Shown here: positions 35,188 through 43,903 of the stretch, piece by piece
How positions within the stretch are numbered: the stretch's first letter is position 1
Layout: every line of letters starts with the position of its first letter
NCBI GenBank assembly: GCA_902567855.1
Contig: CACFOQ010000005.1
Location: forward strand, 42,874 to 106,873
Length of the DNA stretch: 64,000 nucleotides
Source: an uncultured Alphaproteobacteria bacterium
Lineage (GTDB): Bacteria > Pseudomonadota > Alphaproteobacteria > HIMB59 > GCA-002718135
Direction of reading: 5' to 3'
Notes under the pieces: model-generated
Seen by the model: only the letters and a program-made list of their open reading frames with translations
What the model was told of the DNA's origin: nothing
Database searches by the model: none
Made by a program: the position numbers and the translations under genes

Positions 35188-36525
35188 ATGAGTGATAAAG
35201 AGCTAAAAGAATTAAGAGATCAAATAAATGATTTAGATAATAAGATAGTGGACCTTATAGATCTTAGATCAAATATTGTTACTTCAATTGGAAAGCTTAA
35301 AGATAAGACCAAGGGTGTTATTGATGAAAGTAGAGAACAGGAAGTATTAAATCGACTAATTCACTTATCAAAAGGCAAATATTCAAAAGATACAATAATT
35401 AGAATATGGCGAGAATTATTTGAAGCTTCTTCAAAACTTCAATTAGGTAACAATTCAAATATTTTAACTAAAAGAAGCATTGAATCAATTAATGTTTATA
35501 AAGGTGGAATTGCAAAAATTGACGGTAAAAATAAAATTGTCAAGCTTTCTTCAAATGAAAACCCCTTTGGTCCCAGTGATAAAATATTATCGCCTTTAAA
35601 TCATAAATTTGATTTGCATAGATATCCTGAGATAAGTGGAATAACTTTGCGTTCAGAATTAGCAAAATTTCATAATATAAATGCAGAACAAATTGTTTTA
35701 GGATGCGGTTCAGACGAAAATCTTTTATTTGCTGCTCTATCTTTTTGTCAGCCAGGAGATGAAATAATTCACGCGCATCATGGGTTTGAAATGTACCCTA
35801 TTATCTCTAAAGTTGTGGGTGCAGTTTCTAAATTAGCAAAAGAAGAAAATTATAAAGTTAGTGTTCAATCAATCTGTGATCAAATAACACCTGCTACTAA
35901 ATTAATTTATATTGCTAATCCTAATAATCCTACAGGATCATATTTGACAAAAAAAGATTTAAGAGAACTTATATCAAAAGTTCCCAATCACATTATAGTT
36001 GTTATTGACGGTGCTTATGCTGAATACGTGCAGGAAGCTGACTATGATTGTGATTTTTCATTAGTTAAAGAATTTGAAAATGTTATTTGCACTAGAACCT
36101 TTTCAAAAGTTTATGGTTTAGCTGGTATTCGTTTAGGGTGGTGTTACTCAAGCATTAAAGTTGCCAATATTTTAAATAAAGTAAAAGGACCTTTTAATAC
36201 TAATAGTTTTGCTCAACATTTAGCCATGATAGCTCTTAAGGACCAAGATCATATAAAAAAGGTTTTAAATACAAATAAAGAAAACAAAATTTGGTTTGAA
36301 AAAGAGTTAGAAAGAATGAAATATAAATACATTCAGTCATTTGCAAATTTTGTTTTTATAGAGCTCACTGAATTAAAAGCTAATAATATTGCGTCAAATT
36401 TACTTGAAAATGGAATAATTATACGTCAACTTAACAGCTATCAACTCCCTCACTGTTTGCGCATAACTATTGGCTCATTAGATGATATGAAAAAAATTGT
36501 ATCTGTATTGGAAAAACATAAGTGA
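35188..36525 (+). CDS. Chorismate mutase-HisC fusion aminotransferase
   Basis: The 445-residue protein is a fusion. Residues 1-85 are an AroQ-type chorismate mutase with LRDQINDLDNKIVDLIDLR and DESREQEV, including arginines at 10, 27 and 49. Residues 100-445 are a HisC-type aminotransferase with KLSSNENPFGPS, YIANPNNPTGSYL and the PLP lysine 307 in TRTFSKVYGLAG. It should make prephenate from chorismate, and its transaminase part likely serves aromatic or histidinol-phosphate substrates. tyrA overlaps its end, which supports an aromatic amino-acid role. Separate genes are the more usual state. Confidence 0.88.
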   Translation: MSDKELKELRDQINDLDNKIVDLIDLRSNIVTSIGKLKDKTKGVIDESREQEVLNRLIHLSKGKYSKDTIIRIWRELFEASSKLQLGNNSNILTKRSIESINVYKGGIAKIDGKNKIVKLSSNENPFGPSDKILSPLNHKFDLHRYPEISGITLRSELAKFHNINAEQIVLGCGSDENLLFAALSFCQPGDEIIHAHHGFEMYPIISKVVGAVSKLAKEENYKVSVQSICDQITPATKLIYIANPNNPTGSYLTKKDLRELISKVPNHIIVVIDGAYAEYVQEADYDCDFSLVKEFENVICTRTFSKVYGLAGIRLGWCYSSIKVANILNKVKGPFNTNSFAQHLAMIALKDQDHIKKVLNTNKENKIWFEKELERMKYKYIQSFANFVFIELTELKANNIASNLLENGIIIRQLNSYQLPHCLRITIGSLDDMKKIVSVLEKHK

Positions 36526-37442
36526 CAAATATTAATTTTAAATCAGTTGTCATTATTGGGGTAGGTTTAATTGGTTCTTCTTTAGCTAGAGCAATAAAGG
36601 AAAAAGAAATTTCAAAAATAATATATGGAATAGATATTAATGAGGAAAATATAAAAAAATGTCTAAATCTAAAAATTATATCTAAGGGAGAAAAAAATTT
36701 AGAAGATTTAAAAGAACAAACAGATTTAATTATAATTTGTTCTCCCTTAAGTACGTATAAAGAAATATTTTTTCAACTTGAGCAATATTTAGATCAAGAT
36801 ACGCTTATTACTGATGTAGGATCAACTAAAATGAGCACTATAAGAGATTTTGAAGAATTAAAAAATAATCATCATATAAAGTTTGTTCCATGCCATCCAA
36901 TAGCTGGATTAGAAAAAAGTGGACCAGAATATGGATTCGCTAAATTATTTGAAAATAGATTTTGTATTATGACCCCAAATAATAATGACCAAAATTCAAT
37001 AGATCAAATTATCAAATTTTGGAATGCATTAGGTATGGAGGTACAAAGTATGGATGCAGAACATCATGATAGAGTTTTGGCAATGACCTCACATATTCCG
37101 CAATTAATCGCTTATTCTATAGTAGCTACAGCATCTGAATTAGAATCACATTTAAAAGAGGAAGTAATTAAATATTCGGCAGCAGGTTTTAGAGATTTTA
37201 CAAGATTAGCAGGTAGTGATCCTATTATGTGGCGTGATGTTTATGCGAAAAATAAAGAGGCAGTTTTAGAAATGTTAGGAAGATTTACGGAAGATTTAAC
37301 AACTTTGCAAAAAGCTATAAGAAATAATGATACATCATTTTTAGAAAAAACATTTAGTTCAACTAGAGAAATAAGAAAAGTTATTGAAGAAATTGGACAA
37401 GCCGGAACTTTTGATCCAACTGAATCTAAAAAAACTAAATAA
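36522..37442 (+). CDS. tyrA: Prephenate/arogenate dehydrogenase
   Basis: The 306-residue NAD(P)-dependent enzyme begins at GTG overlapping the previous stop. It has VIIGVGLIGSSLARAI at residues 10-25, VTDVGSTKMSTI, PCHPIAGLEKSGPEYG and AMTSHIPQLIAYSIVATA followed by FRDFTRLAGSDPIMWRDV, all hallmarks of the TyrA family. It oxidises prephenate or arogenate for tyrosine synthesis, directly using the product of the upstream fusion gene. Confidence 0.94.
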   Translation: MTNINFKSVVIIGVGLIGSSLARAIKEKEISKIIYGIDINEENIKKCLNLKIISKGEKNLEDLKEQTDLIIICSPLSTYKEIFFQLEQYLDQDTLITDVGSTKMSTIRDFEELKNNHHIKFVPCHPIAGLEKSGPEYGFAKLFENRFCIMTPNNNDQNSIDQIIKFWNALGMEVQSMDAEHHDRVLAMTSHIPQLIAYSIVATASELESHLKEEVIKYSAAGFRDFTRLAGSDPIMWRDVYAKNKEAVLEMLGRFTEDLTTLQKAIRNNDTSFLEKTFSSTREIRKVIEEIGQAGTFDPTESKKTK

Positions 37443-38133
37443 TTTTATTTGTTTCATTTTCTATCACTGTTTGTAGACTAGATAAAATTTTATTTTTGTT
37501 TAAATTTTCTTCTATTGTTGGCATGATCTTAATAATAATATGCCCAGGTTTTAGAATAAAAGTATTTTTCGGCCAACAATTACCTGAGTTTAGAGCAATA
37601 GGGAGTATCTTGGTTTTCATTTCTTTATAGATTGCTATAAATCCTGATTTATAATCTGGTTTGTCGCCTGGTTTTTTTCTAGTACCTTCAGGAAATATAA
37701 TTATTGAATATCCGTCATTTAATTTTTTTTTTGCACTTATCATCATTGATCGAATTGCGCTGATTCCTTTTTGACGATCTATAGAAATCATATTTATTTT
37801 TTTTAAATATTGACCAAATATTGGAATTAAGAAAAGTTGTTTCTTATGAATAAAGATAGAATTTGGAATATAATAAAATAAAGCAAAAGTTTCAAAAGCT
37901 GATTGGTGTTTTGAAGCTATTAGAACGGAGTGTAGAGGTATATTCTCTTTTCCTTGTAACTCATGAGTTATTTTACAAATATTTTTTAGTAATAAAAAAA
38001 TACCCAATATCCAAATTTTTACTGGCTGTCTTAGATAAGCGAAAGGTAAAATAAAATAAGGAAGACAAGCTATCCCCATAAAAATAGTCCATATACCCAA
38101 TAAAAGATAAAAAAGAATTGATCTTGCAAACAT
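37435..38133 (-). CDS. plsC: 1-acyl-sn-glycerol-3-phosphate acyltransferase
   Basis: The 232-residue membrane protein has an N-terminal hydrophobic region, the acyltransferase block ASKHQSAFETFALF (an HxxxxE variant of the HX4D motif, common in alphaproteobacterial PlsC) and FPEGTRKKPGDKPDYKSG. It adds the second acyl chain in phosphatidic acid synthesis. It overlaps the 3' end of tyrA by 8 nt on the opposite strand, and its start is 58 nt from the divergent zinc-ribbon gene. Confidence 0.88.
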   Translation of the reverse strand: MFARSILFYLLLGIWTIFMGIACLPYFILPFAYLRQPVKIWILGIFLLLKNICKITHELQGKENIPLHSVLIASKHQSAFETFALFYYIPNSIFIHKKQLFLIPIFGQYLKKINMISIDRQKGISAIRSMMISAKKKLNDGYSIIIFPEGTRKKPGDKPDYKSGFIAIYKEMKTKILPIALNSGNCWPKNTFILKPGHIIIKIMPTIEENLNKNKILSSLQTVIENETNKII

Positions 38134-38190
38134 TACTAGATTTTATTTTATATGTTATGTTTAAATGAATATATATTATAAATTTAAATT

Positions 38191-38619
38191 ATGTTGATTT
38201 CATGTAATTCTTGTAATTCTAAATACCTTGTTAATTCAGCTGAATTAAAGCCAGATGGCAGAAATGTTCAATGTGCTAATTGTGGAAATCAATGGTTTCA
38301 AGAGAGTCAAGTTTTTGATGATAATGTTAAAGATAATCTAACCTCCGAAGTAAATGATGGAGATTCTTTAAAGCAAGAAAAAAACAAAACATCTATTTCA
38401 AACCTTCCATCTACCTATGTTCAAGAGCCCAAAGTAAGTATTTTAAATTCTATTTTGTTAGTTTTATTTGTTATTTTATTAATTATTTTTTACTGGTTTT
38501 TTCAAAAGTCAAATATTAATTCTTTAGTACTTATACAGTTTTACATAGATGAGTTTTTTTTTAATTTAAATATGATTATTAATGATATTGCAAAAATAAT
38601 TCATCAATTAATAAATTAA
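38191..38619 (+). CDS. Zinc-ribbon (MJ0042-type) membrane protein
   Basis: Residues 1-40 carry the zinc ribbon: SCNSCNSKYLV and CANCGNQWFQE with two CxxC pairs, matching the MJ0042 family. A polar, Asp/Asn-rich linker leads to a transmembrane helix around 88-108 and a hydrophobic tail. Such proteins are widespread in alphaproteobacteria, and no role is established. It is divergent from plsC and converges with lysA (4-nt overlap). Confidence 0.72.
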   Translation: MLISCNSCNSKYLVNSAELKPDGRNVQCANCGNQWFQESQVFDDNVKDNLTSEVNDGDSLKQEKNKTSISNLPSTYVQEPKVSILNSILLVLFVILLIIFYWFFQKSNINSLVLIQFYIDEFFFNLNMIINDIAKIIHQLIN

Positions 38620-39860
38620 AGCCAATCAGGAATTAAGTCTCGTGCTATTATATCTGAAGTTTTTTCTTCTGCATGAATTATAGAATATTTGTCTTCATTA
38701 ATTAGTAATTCATTTGGCAAACCTCTAGAATTATAATTGGATGCCATAGCGGCTCCATAAGCTCCAGTATCATGTATAAATAAAAAATTATTTTCTTTTT
38801 GTTCTGACAAAACTATATCTTTAGCAAGGATATCTGAACTTTCACAAATTGGACCTGCTATTGTATAATTTATTTTTTTATTACTTGATTGATCTAAGGC
38901 ATCAATATGATGAACTGAGTTATACATAGCTGGTCTAATTAAAGTGTGCATACCAGCATCAGTAATTATAAAATTTATACCACCATTTTTTTTAATATTT
39001 AAAATTTTTGTAATGATAATTCCTGCTTTTGCCACCAGATACCTTCCTGGTTCAAAAGAAATTTTGTAAGGAATATCTTTAAAAATAGAACTAGTAAGTC
39101 TTCCTATTTCTTTAACATTTAAATCATTTATGTTTTTATTATAATTAACAGCAAAACCTCCACCTAAATCAACATATTCAATATTTATTCCTTTGGATAT
39201 TGAGAGTGAAGCGGCTTCTTTCATAGTATTAAATACCTTTTCAAAAATTATCATTTCACTAATTTGACTTCCTACGTGGCAACTTAATCCTTTTAATTTA
39301 ATATTATTTAGTGAATCCATTGCAGATATAATATTATTTAACTCATTAATAGGAATTCCAAATTTATCAGTTTTTTTACCAGTAGAAATTTTACTTAAAG
39401 TTAGACTATCAATATCAGGATTAAGACGAACACCAATGCTAACAGTTTTATTTAAATTTTTTGCTATTTTATTTATTAGTATAAGTTCATTTAAAGACTC
39501 GGCATTAATTAAACGAATATTATTAATAATAGCATACTCTATATCTTCTTTTGACTTACCTACACCTTCATAAATTATTTTATTAGGATTGAATCCAGCT
39601 TTAATAGACCTTTGAATTTCTCCAGCAGATACTGTGTCTGAACCTGCGCCACAATTATTTAGTAATTTTAAAATAGCTAAATTTGAATTTGCTTTTACCG
39701 CATAAAAAATTTCTACTCCTAAATTTTCTTTTAGATTATTATATGCTTTTTCAATTTCTTTTTGAGAATATATATACAATGGAGTGGAAAAAGATTTTGT
39801 AATTTCATCAACACTCACCCCCTCAATAAAGGGTCTATTATTATTAAAAAGAATATCCAT
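38616..39860 (-). CDS. lysA: Diaminopimelate decarboxylase
   Basis: The 414-residue PLP enzyme has YAVKANSNLAILKLL with the PLP lysine around residue 56, GLSCHVGSQI, YVDLGGGFAVNY, FEPGRYLVAKAG and GPICESSDILAKD. It converts meso-diaminopimelate to lysine in the last step of the pathway. It directly follows the LptM-like gene, and the argH-lptM-lysA row is conserved in many proteobacteria. Confidence 0.97.
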   Translation of the reverse strand: MDILFNNNRPFIEGVSVDEITKSFSTPLYIYSQKEIEKAYNNLKENLGVEIFYAVKANSNLAILKLLNNCGAGSDTVSAGEIQRSIKAGFNPNKIIYEGVGKSKEDIEYAIINNIRLINAESLNELILINKIAKNLNKTVSIGVRLNPDIDSLTLSKISTGKKTDKFGIPINELNNIISAMDSLNNIKLKGLSCHVGSQISEMIIFEKVFNTMKEAASLSISKGINIEYVDLGGGFAVNYNKNINDLNVKEIGRLTSSIFKDIPYKISFEPGRYLVAKAGIIITKILNIKKNGGINFIITDAGMHTLIRPAMYNSVHHIDALDQSSNKKINYTIAGPICESSDILAKDIVLSEQKENNFLFIHDTGAYGAAMASNYNSRGLPNELLINEDKYSIIHAEEKTSDIIARDLIPDWL

Positions 39861-40051
39861 TAATCTGTCTGCAAAATAACAGATTGCTGTCTTTGTTTTT
39901 CAGCTTCAAATTTTTCCATGCATATTTCATCACAAGGATAAGTAATTATCGATTTATCTAACTTTTCTTCTGGCAATGCAAGCGGTCCAACTTTTCCACA
40001 ACTAAATATTAAAAAAAACATTGGAATGACAATTAAAATGTTTTTTATCAT
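39860..40051 (-). CDS. lptM: LptM-like small lipoprotein
   Basis: The 63-residue protein has a signal segment ending in the lipobox LIFSC (Cys18) followed by GKVGPLALPEE, the signature of the YifL/LptM lipoproteins. In E. coli LptM helps mature the LptD LPS translocon. The remainder is short and polar. It sits between argH and lysA, the usual place for this gene, and overlaps both neighbours by a few bases. Confidence 0.8.
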   Translation of the reverse strand: MIKNILIVIPMFFLIFSCGKVGPLALPEEKLDKSIITYPCDEICMEKFEAEKQRQQSVILQTD

Positions 40052-41430
40052 AAATATCTTTTTATTGCTTTAGAAATTGATTTTTTAACATTTTCTGGAG
40101 ATGTTCCACCATAACTTTTTTTACTTTTAACACTATTAATTGATGAAAGAACTGTAAAAATATTTTTATTAATTTTGTTATCAAATTTTTGAAAATCTTT
40201 TAATGTTAGTTCATTAAGCATTTTGTTATTTTTTTCAGCATAAGCAACAATTTTACCTGTTATTTTATATGCATCTCGAAAAGTATACTTAAGATATCTA
40301 ACAAGCCAATCAGCTAAATCAGTTGCAGTAGCATAAGAAAAGTCAGTAGCCTCTTTCATACTTTTTATATTAAATTTAGCTTTATCTATTATTTCTGACA
40401 TTACATTTAGTCCAAGATGAACAGTATCAAAGCTATCAAAAGTTATTTGTTTATCTTTTTGAAGATCTTTACTATATGTCATAGGCAAGCCTTTTAATAA
40501 AACTAACAATGAACTTAAATTTCCAATAGTAGTTGCTGCTTGAGCCCTTACTAATTCTGCACCATCAGGATTTTTCTTTTGTGGCATAATGGAGCTTCCT
40601 GTTGCTATTTCATCTGGGAGTTTAACAAAATCATATTGTTGACTTGACCAAATAATTATTTCTTCAGCTAATCTCGATAAATGAACACTTATTAGTGTAA
40701 GGCAAAACAAAAACTCTATTACAAAATCTCTATCTGAAACACTATCTACTGAATTACTAGTTGGTTTATTAAAGCCCAAAATTTTAGAAGTCATTAAACG
40801 ATCAATAGGAAAAGAGGTGCCAGCCAAAGCGCCACTGCCAAGTGGATTTTCATTGAGTCTATTAACGCAATCTTTTATTCTTTCTCTGTCACGCCCTATC
40901 ATTTCTACATAAGCTAAAAAATGATGAGCTAATGTGATTGGTTGTGCAATTTGGAGATGCGTATAACCAGGCATTACTGAAGAAATATTTTTTTTGGCAA
41001 CATTGATCAAAATTTTTTGAAAATTTTTACATAATTTATCTATATTATTTGCATTTTTTCTAATCCATAGCTTAAAATCAGTAACTACTTGATCATTTCT
41101 AGATCTAGCAGTATGTAATTTACCTGCTACATTACCAACTTTTTTAAATAAGAGAGCTTCAATATTCATATGAATATCCTCATGCTTATTTGAAAATTTT
41201 ACTTTTCTTTTTTCAATATCTTTTAAAATATTATTAAGAGCTTTTAATATTATTTTTCCTTCAGAAGATAAAATTATTTTTGTTTTAGAAAGCATTTTTA
41301 CATGCGCTATAGACGCTTCAATATCTTCTTTATAAAGTCGAGAATCTACATCTATGGAAAGATTAATCTTCTCTAATAAGTTAGTAGGTCCTTTTACTAA
41401 ATGGACGTTTCTTGCAGGGTTCTTTTTCAT
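40048..41430 (-). CDS. argH: Argininosuccinate lyase
   Basis: The 460-residue protein has the fumarase-superfamily signature GSSIMPQKKNPD, plus HTARSRNDQVVTDFKLW, PGYTHLQIAQPI and NPLGSGALAGTSFPIDR. It releases arginine and fumarate from argininosuccinate. Length is normal. Its start region faces the divergent 3-hydroxyacyl-CoA dehydrogenase gene; the 111-nt gap 41431-41541 is likely the shared promoter region. Confidence 0.97.
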   Translation of the reverse strand: MKKNPARNVHLVKGPTNLLEKINLSIDVDSRLYKEDIEASIAHVKMLSKTKIILSSEGKIILKALNNILKDIEKRKVKFSNKHEDIHMNIEALLFKKVGNVAGKLHTARSRNDQVVTDFKLWIRKNANNIDKLCKNFQKILINVAKKNISSVMPGYTHLQIAQPITLAHHFLAYVEMIGRDRERIKDCVNRLNENPLGSGALAGTSFPIDRLMTSKILGFNKPTSNSVDSVSDRDFVIEFLFCLTLISVHLSRLAEEIIIWSSQQYDFVKLPDEIATGSSIMPQKKNPDGAELVRAQAATTIGNLSSLLVLLKGLPMTYSKDLQKDKQITFDSFDTVHLGLNVMSEIIDKAKFNIKSMKEATDFSYATATDLADWLVRYLKYTFRDAYKITGKIVAYAEKNNKMLNELTLKDFQKFDNKINKNIFTVLSSINSVKSKKSYGGTSPENVKKSISKAIKRYL

Positions 41431-41541
41431 TTTGTGGGCCTATTAGAAGATATTTACTATAATTTCCACCCTAATACGCTAATTATTTTCATTACAAATA
41501 GTGAGATTTGTGATTTTTTCTATATAAGCCTCAAGAAAAAA

Positions 41542-43848
41542 ATGATGAAAATATCAAAAGTTGTTGTAATTGGCTCTGGCACTATGGGTAGTGGAATTGC
41601 TGCTCAAGTTGCAAATGCAGGTTTACAAGTTCATTTACTAGATTTAACAAAAGATATTGCTACAGGAGCATGTGAACGAATTAAAAATTCCAGACCTCCA
41701 TTATTAATGGAAGATGATTGTTTAACTAAAATTATTCCTGGAAGTATAGAAAATGATATTGATAAAATAAAAGAAGCAGATTGGGTTGTTGAAGCAGTTG
41801 TAGAGAGAATAGATATAAAAAAATCAATCTATTCTAAAATTGATAATTTGCGCAAACCTGGAGCACTAGTATCATCAAATACATCGTCTATCCCACTTAA
41901 AGTTCTAGCTGAGAATATGTCCGATGAGATGAAAAAAGTTTTTTGTATTACACATTTTTTTAATCCAGTGCGTTATATGCGATTACTTGAATTAGTTATT
42001 GGACCACAAAATGACAAAGAAAAAATAAGTGATCTAGTTACATTTGGAGATAAGATACTAGGCAAGACAGTTGTTGTTTGTAAGGACTCACCAGGCTTTT
42101 TAGGAAACCGTGTAGGTGTTTATGCAATGCAAGTTGCAATGACTGAGGCTTTTAATCTTGGACTTACCGTTGAAGAAGCTGATGCTGTATTTGGAAGACC
42201 GCTTGGTATTCCTAAAACAGGAATATTTGGTTTATATGATTTAATTGGCATTGATCTAATGTCTGATGTTTTAAAAAGTTTTATAAAAGAATTACCTACC
42301 AGCGATCCTTTTCATCAAGTAGGAACAGAGCTACCAATTATAAAAAAGCTTATTGATGATGGTTACACAGGAAGAAAAGGAAAAGGGGGATTCTTTCGAA
42401 TGAACAAATCATCAGGAACAAAAGTGTTAGAGTCTCTAAATTATAATAATTACACTTATAGTGAATCAAAAAAAATAAATTTACAGCTTCCTGAAGTAAT
42501 GGATATTAACAAGGTTTTAAATAGAGAAGATGTCTATGGAAAATACGCATGGTCTATTATGAAAAAAACAATTTTATACGCGTCAAGTTTAGTGCCCGAT
42601 GTCACAGAAAATTTCAATGATATTGATGATGCAATGAAGTGTGGATTTAATTGGTCAAAGGGCCCTTTTGAAATACTTAATGAAATTGGAATTATAAATT
42701 TTGTTTCAAAACTTGATAAAGATGACAAAATCCCTCCTTTTATCAAACAACTTCTTGATCAAAAAAAATCACTATTCAGTGTTGCTGAGAGCTCATTACA
42801 TTATTTTCATCCAAAACAATCTTATGTACCAATGCAAAGACCAAAAGGTGTAATAAATTTATCAGACATCAAAAAATCATCTTCTCCGATTTTTAATAAC
42901 TCTTCTGCATCTGTTTGGGAAGTTCAAGGTAGATCAAGATTTATTTGTGTTGAATTTCATACCAAGGCAAATGCTCTCGATGGATTAACTAATGACTGTT
43001 TAAATAAAGCTTATGATTTATGTAATGAAAAATATGATGGGATTGTTCTTGCAAATGATGCAATGCAATTTTCTGCAGGAGTAAACTTAAATTATTTTTA
43101 TGATAAAGCAGTGAGTAAAAAATTTGATGAAATTGATCTATTTCTTAATAATTTTCAACAATCACTCTATCGATTACAGCATGCAGATTTCCCAGTTATA
43201 TCTTGTCCTTCTGGCTTGGCAATTGGTGGTGGTTATGAGGTTGTGTCACAAACTAGTTTTGTTGCAGCACATTCCAATTCTGTTTTAGGTTTAGTTGAGA
43301 CTCTTGTCGGGCTCATTCCTGCAGGTGGGGGATGCAAAGAAATGTTAAGACGTTGGTCTAATCATCCTGAAATTAAAAATGATCCAAAATTATTGTCTCT
43401 TAAAGTTTTTAATTTAATTGGTTATGCGACAACTGCTGACTCTCCTTCAAAAGCAAAGGCTAAACAATTTTTAGGTGATCAAGACATATTGGTAATGAGT
43501 AGAGATCGCTTAATAGAAGAAGCAGATAATATTATTTTTACCAATAAGGAAAACTATAAAGCCTTAGAAGGTGCTTCATTTACCTTGCCTGGACCAACTA
43601 TTATGTCTGAAATGCTAGATATTTTGAATGAATTGAAAGATAAAAAAGTGATAGGTGAACACGGCATAGAAGTTGGTAAAAAACTTGGGTATATGTTGAG
43701 TGGTGGAGAAACTAATCCTTCAGCTATATTAAATGAACAAGATTTATATGATCTTGAGAGAGAAATTTTTATTGATTTAATAAAGCAAAAACCAACACAA
43801 GAGCGTATCCGACATACTCTTGATACAGGCAAACCTCTATTTAATTAA
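41542..43848 (+). CDS. FadN-type 3-hydroxyacyl-CoA dehydrogenase/enoyl-CoA hydratase
   Basis: From ATG 41542 the product is 768 residues. The upstream in-frame ATG at 41401 would overlap argH and precede the fold by 47 unrelated residues, so I reject it. The N-terminal half is a hydroxyacyl-CoA dehydrogenase (VVVIGSGTMGSGIAAQ, VVEAVVERIDIK, CITHFFNPVRYM, SPGFLGNRVG). The C-terminal part (about 455-700) is an enoyl-CoA hydratase domain with GLAIGGGYEV and LVETLVGLIPAGGG. This order is that of FadN, the reverse of FadB/FadJ. It hydrates enoyl-CoA and oxidises 3-hydroxyacyl-CoA. No thiolase or acyl-CoA dehydrogenase is nearby. Confidence 0.88.
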   Translation: MMKISKVVVIGSGTMGSGIAAQVANAGLQVHLLDLTKDIATGACERIKNSRPPLLMEDDCLTKIIPGSIENDIDKIKEADWVVEAVVERIDIKKSIYSKIDNLRKPGALVSSNTSSIPLKVLAENMSDEMKKVFCITHFFNPVRYMRLLELVIGPQNDKEKISDLVTFGDKILGKTVVVCKDSPGFLGNRVGVYAMQVAMTEAFNLGLTVEEADAVFGRPLGIPKTGIFGLYDLIGIDLMSDVLKSFIKELPTSDPFHQVGTELPIIKKLIDDGYTGRKGKGGFFRMNKSSGTKVLESLNYNNYTYSESKKINLQLPEVMDINKVLNREDVYGKYAWSIMKKTILYASSLVPDVTENFNDIDDAMKCGFNWSKGPFEILNEIGIINFVSKLDKDDKIPPFIKQLLDQKKSLFSVAESSLHYFHPKQSYVPMQRPKGVINLSDIKKSSSPIFNNSSASVWEVQGRSRFICVEFHTKANALDGLTNDCLNKAYDLCNEKYDGIVLANDAMQFSAGVNLNYFYDKAVSKKFDEIDLFLNNFQQSLYRLQHADFPVISCPSGLAIGGGYEVVSQTSFVAAHSNSVLGLVETLVGLIPAGGGCKEMLRRWSNHPEIKNDPKLLSLKVFNLIGYATTADSPSKAKAKQFLGDQDILVMSRDRLIEEADNIIFTNKENYKALEGASFTLPGPTIMSEMLDILNELKDKKVIGEHGIEVGKKLGYMLSGGETNPSAILNEQDLYDLEREIFIDLIKQKPTQERIRHTLDTGKPLFN

Positions 43849-43903
43849 TTCATATTCTTCACTAGGGATTTTAATTATTTTTTTTAATGCTATAAACACT
43901 TTC

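Noticed and set aside
41401..41541. N-terminal extension of the hydroxyacyl-CoA dehydrogenase frame
   Set aside because: It overlaps the argH start region on the other strand and adds 47 residues without similarity to the family. ATG 41542 places the Rossmann motif right at the start as expected.
43820..43903. Extension of the acyl-CoA ligase frame into the end of the previous gene
   Set aside because: It would overlap the upstream gene by 29 nt and add hydrophobic residues foreign to the family. ATG 43904 matches the usual beginning.
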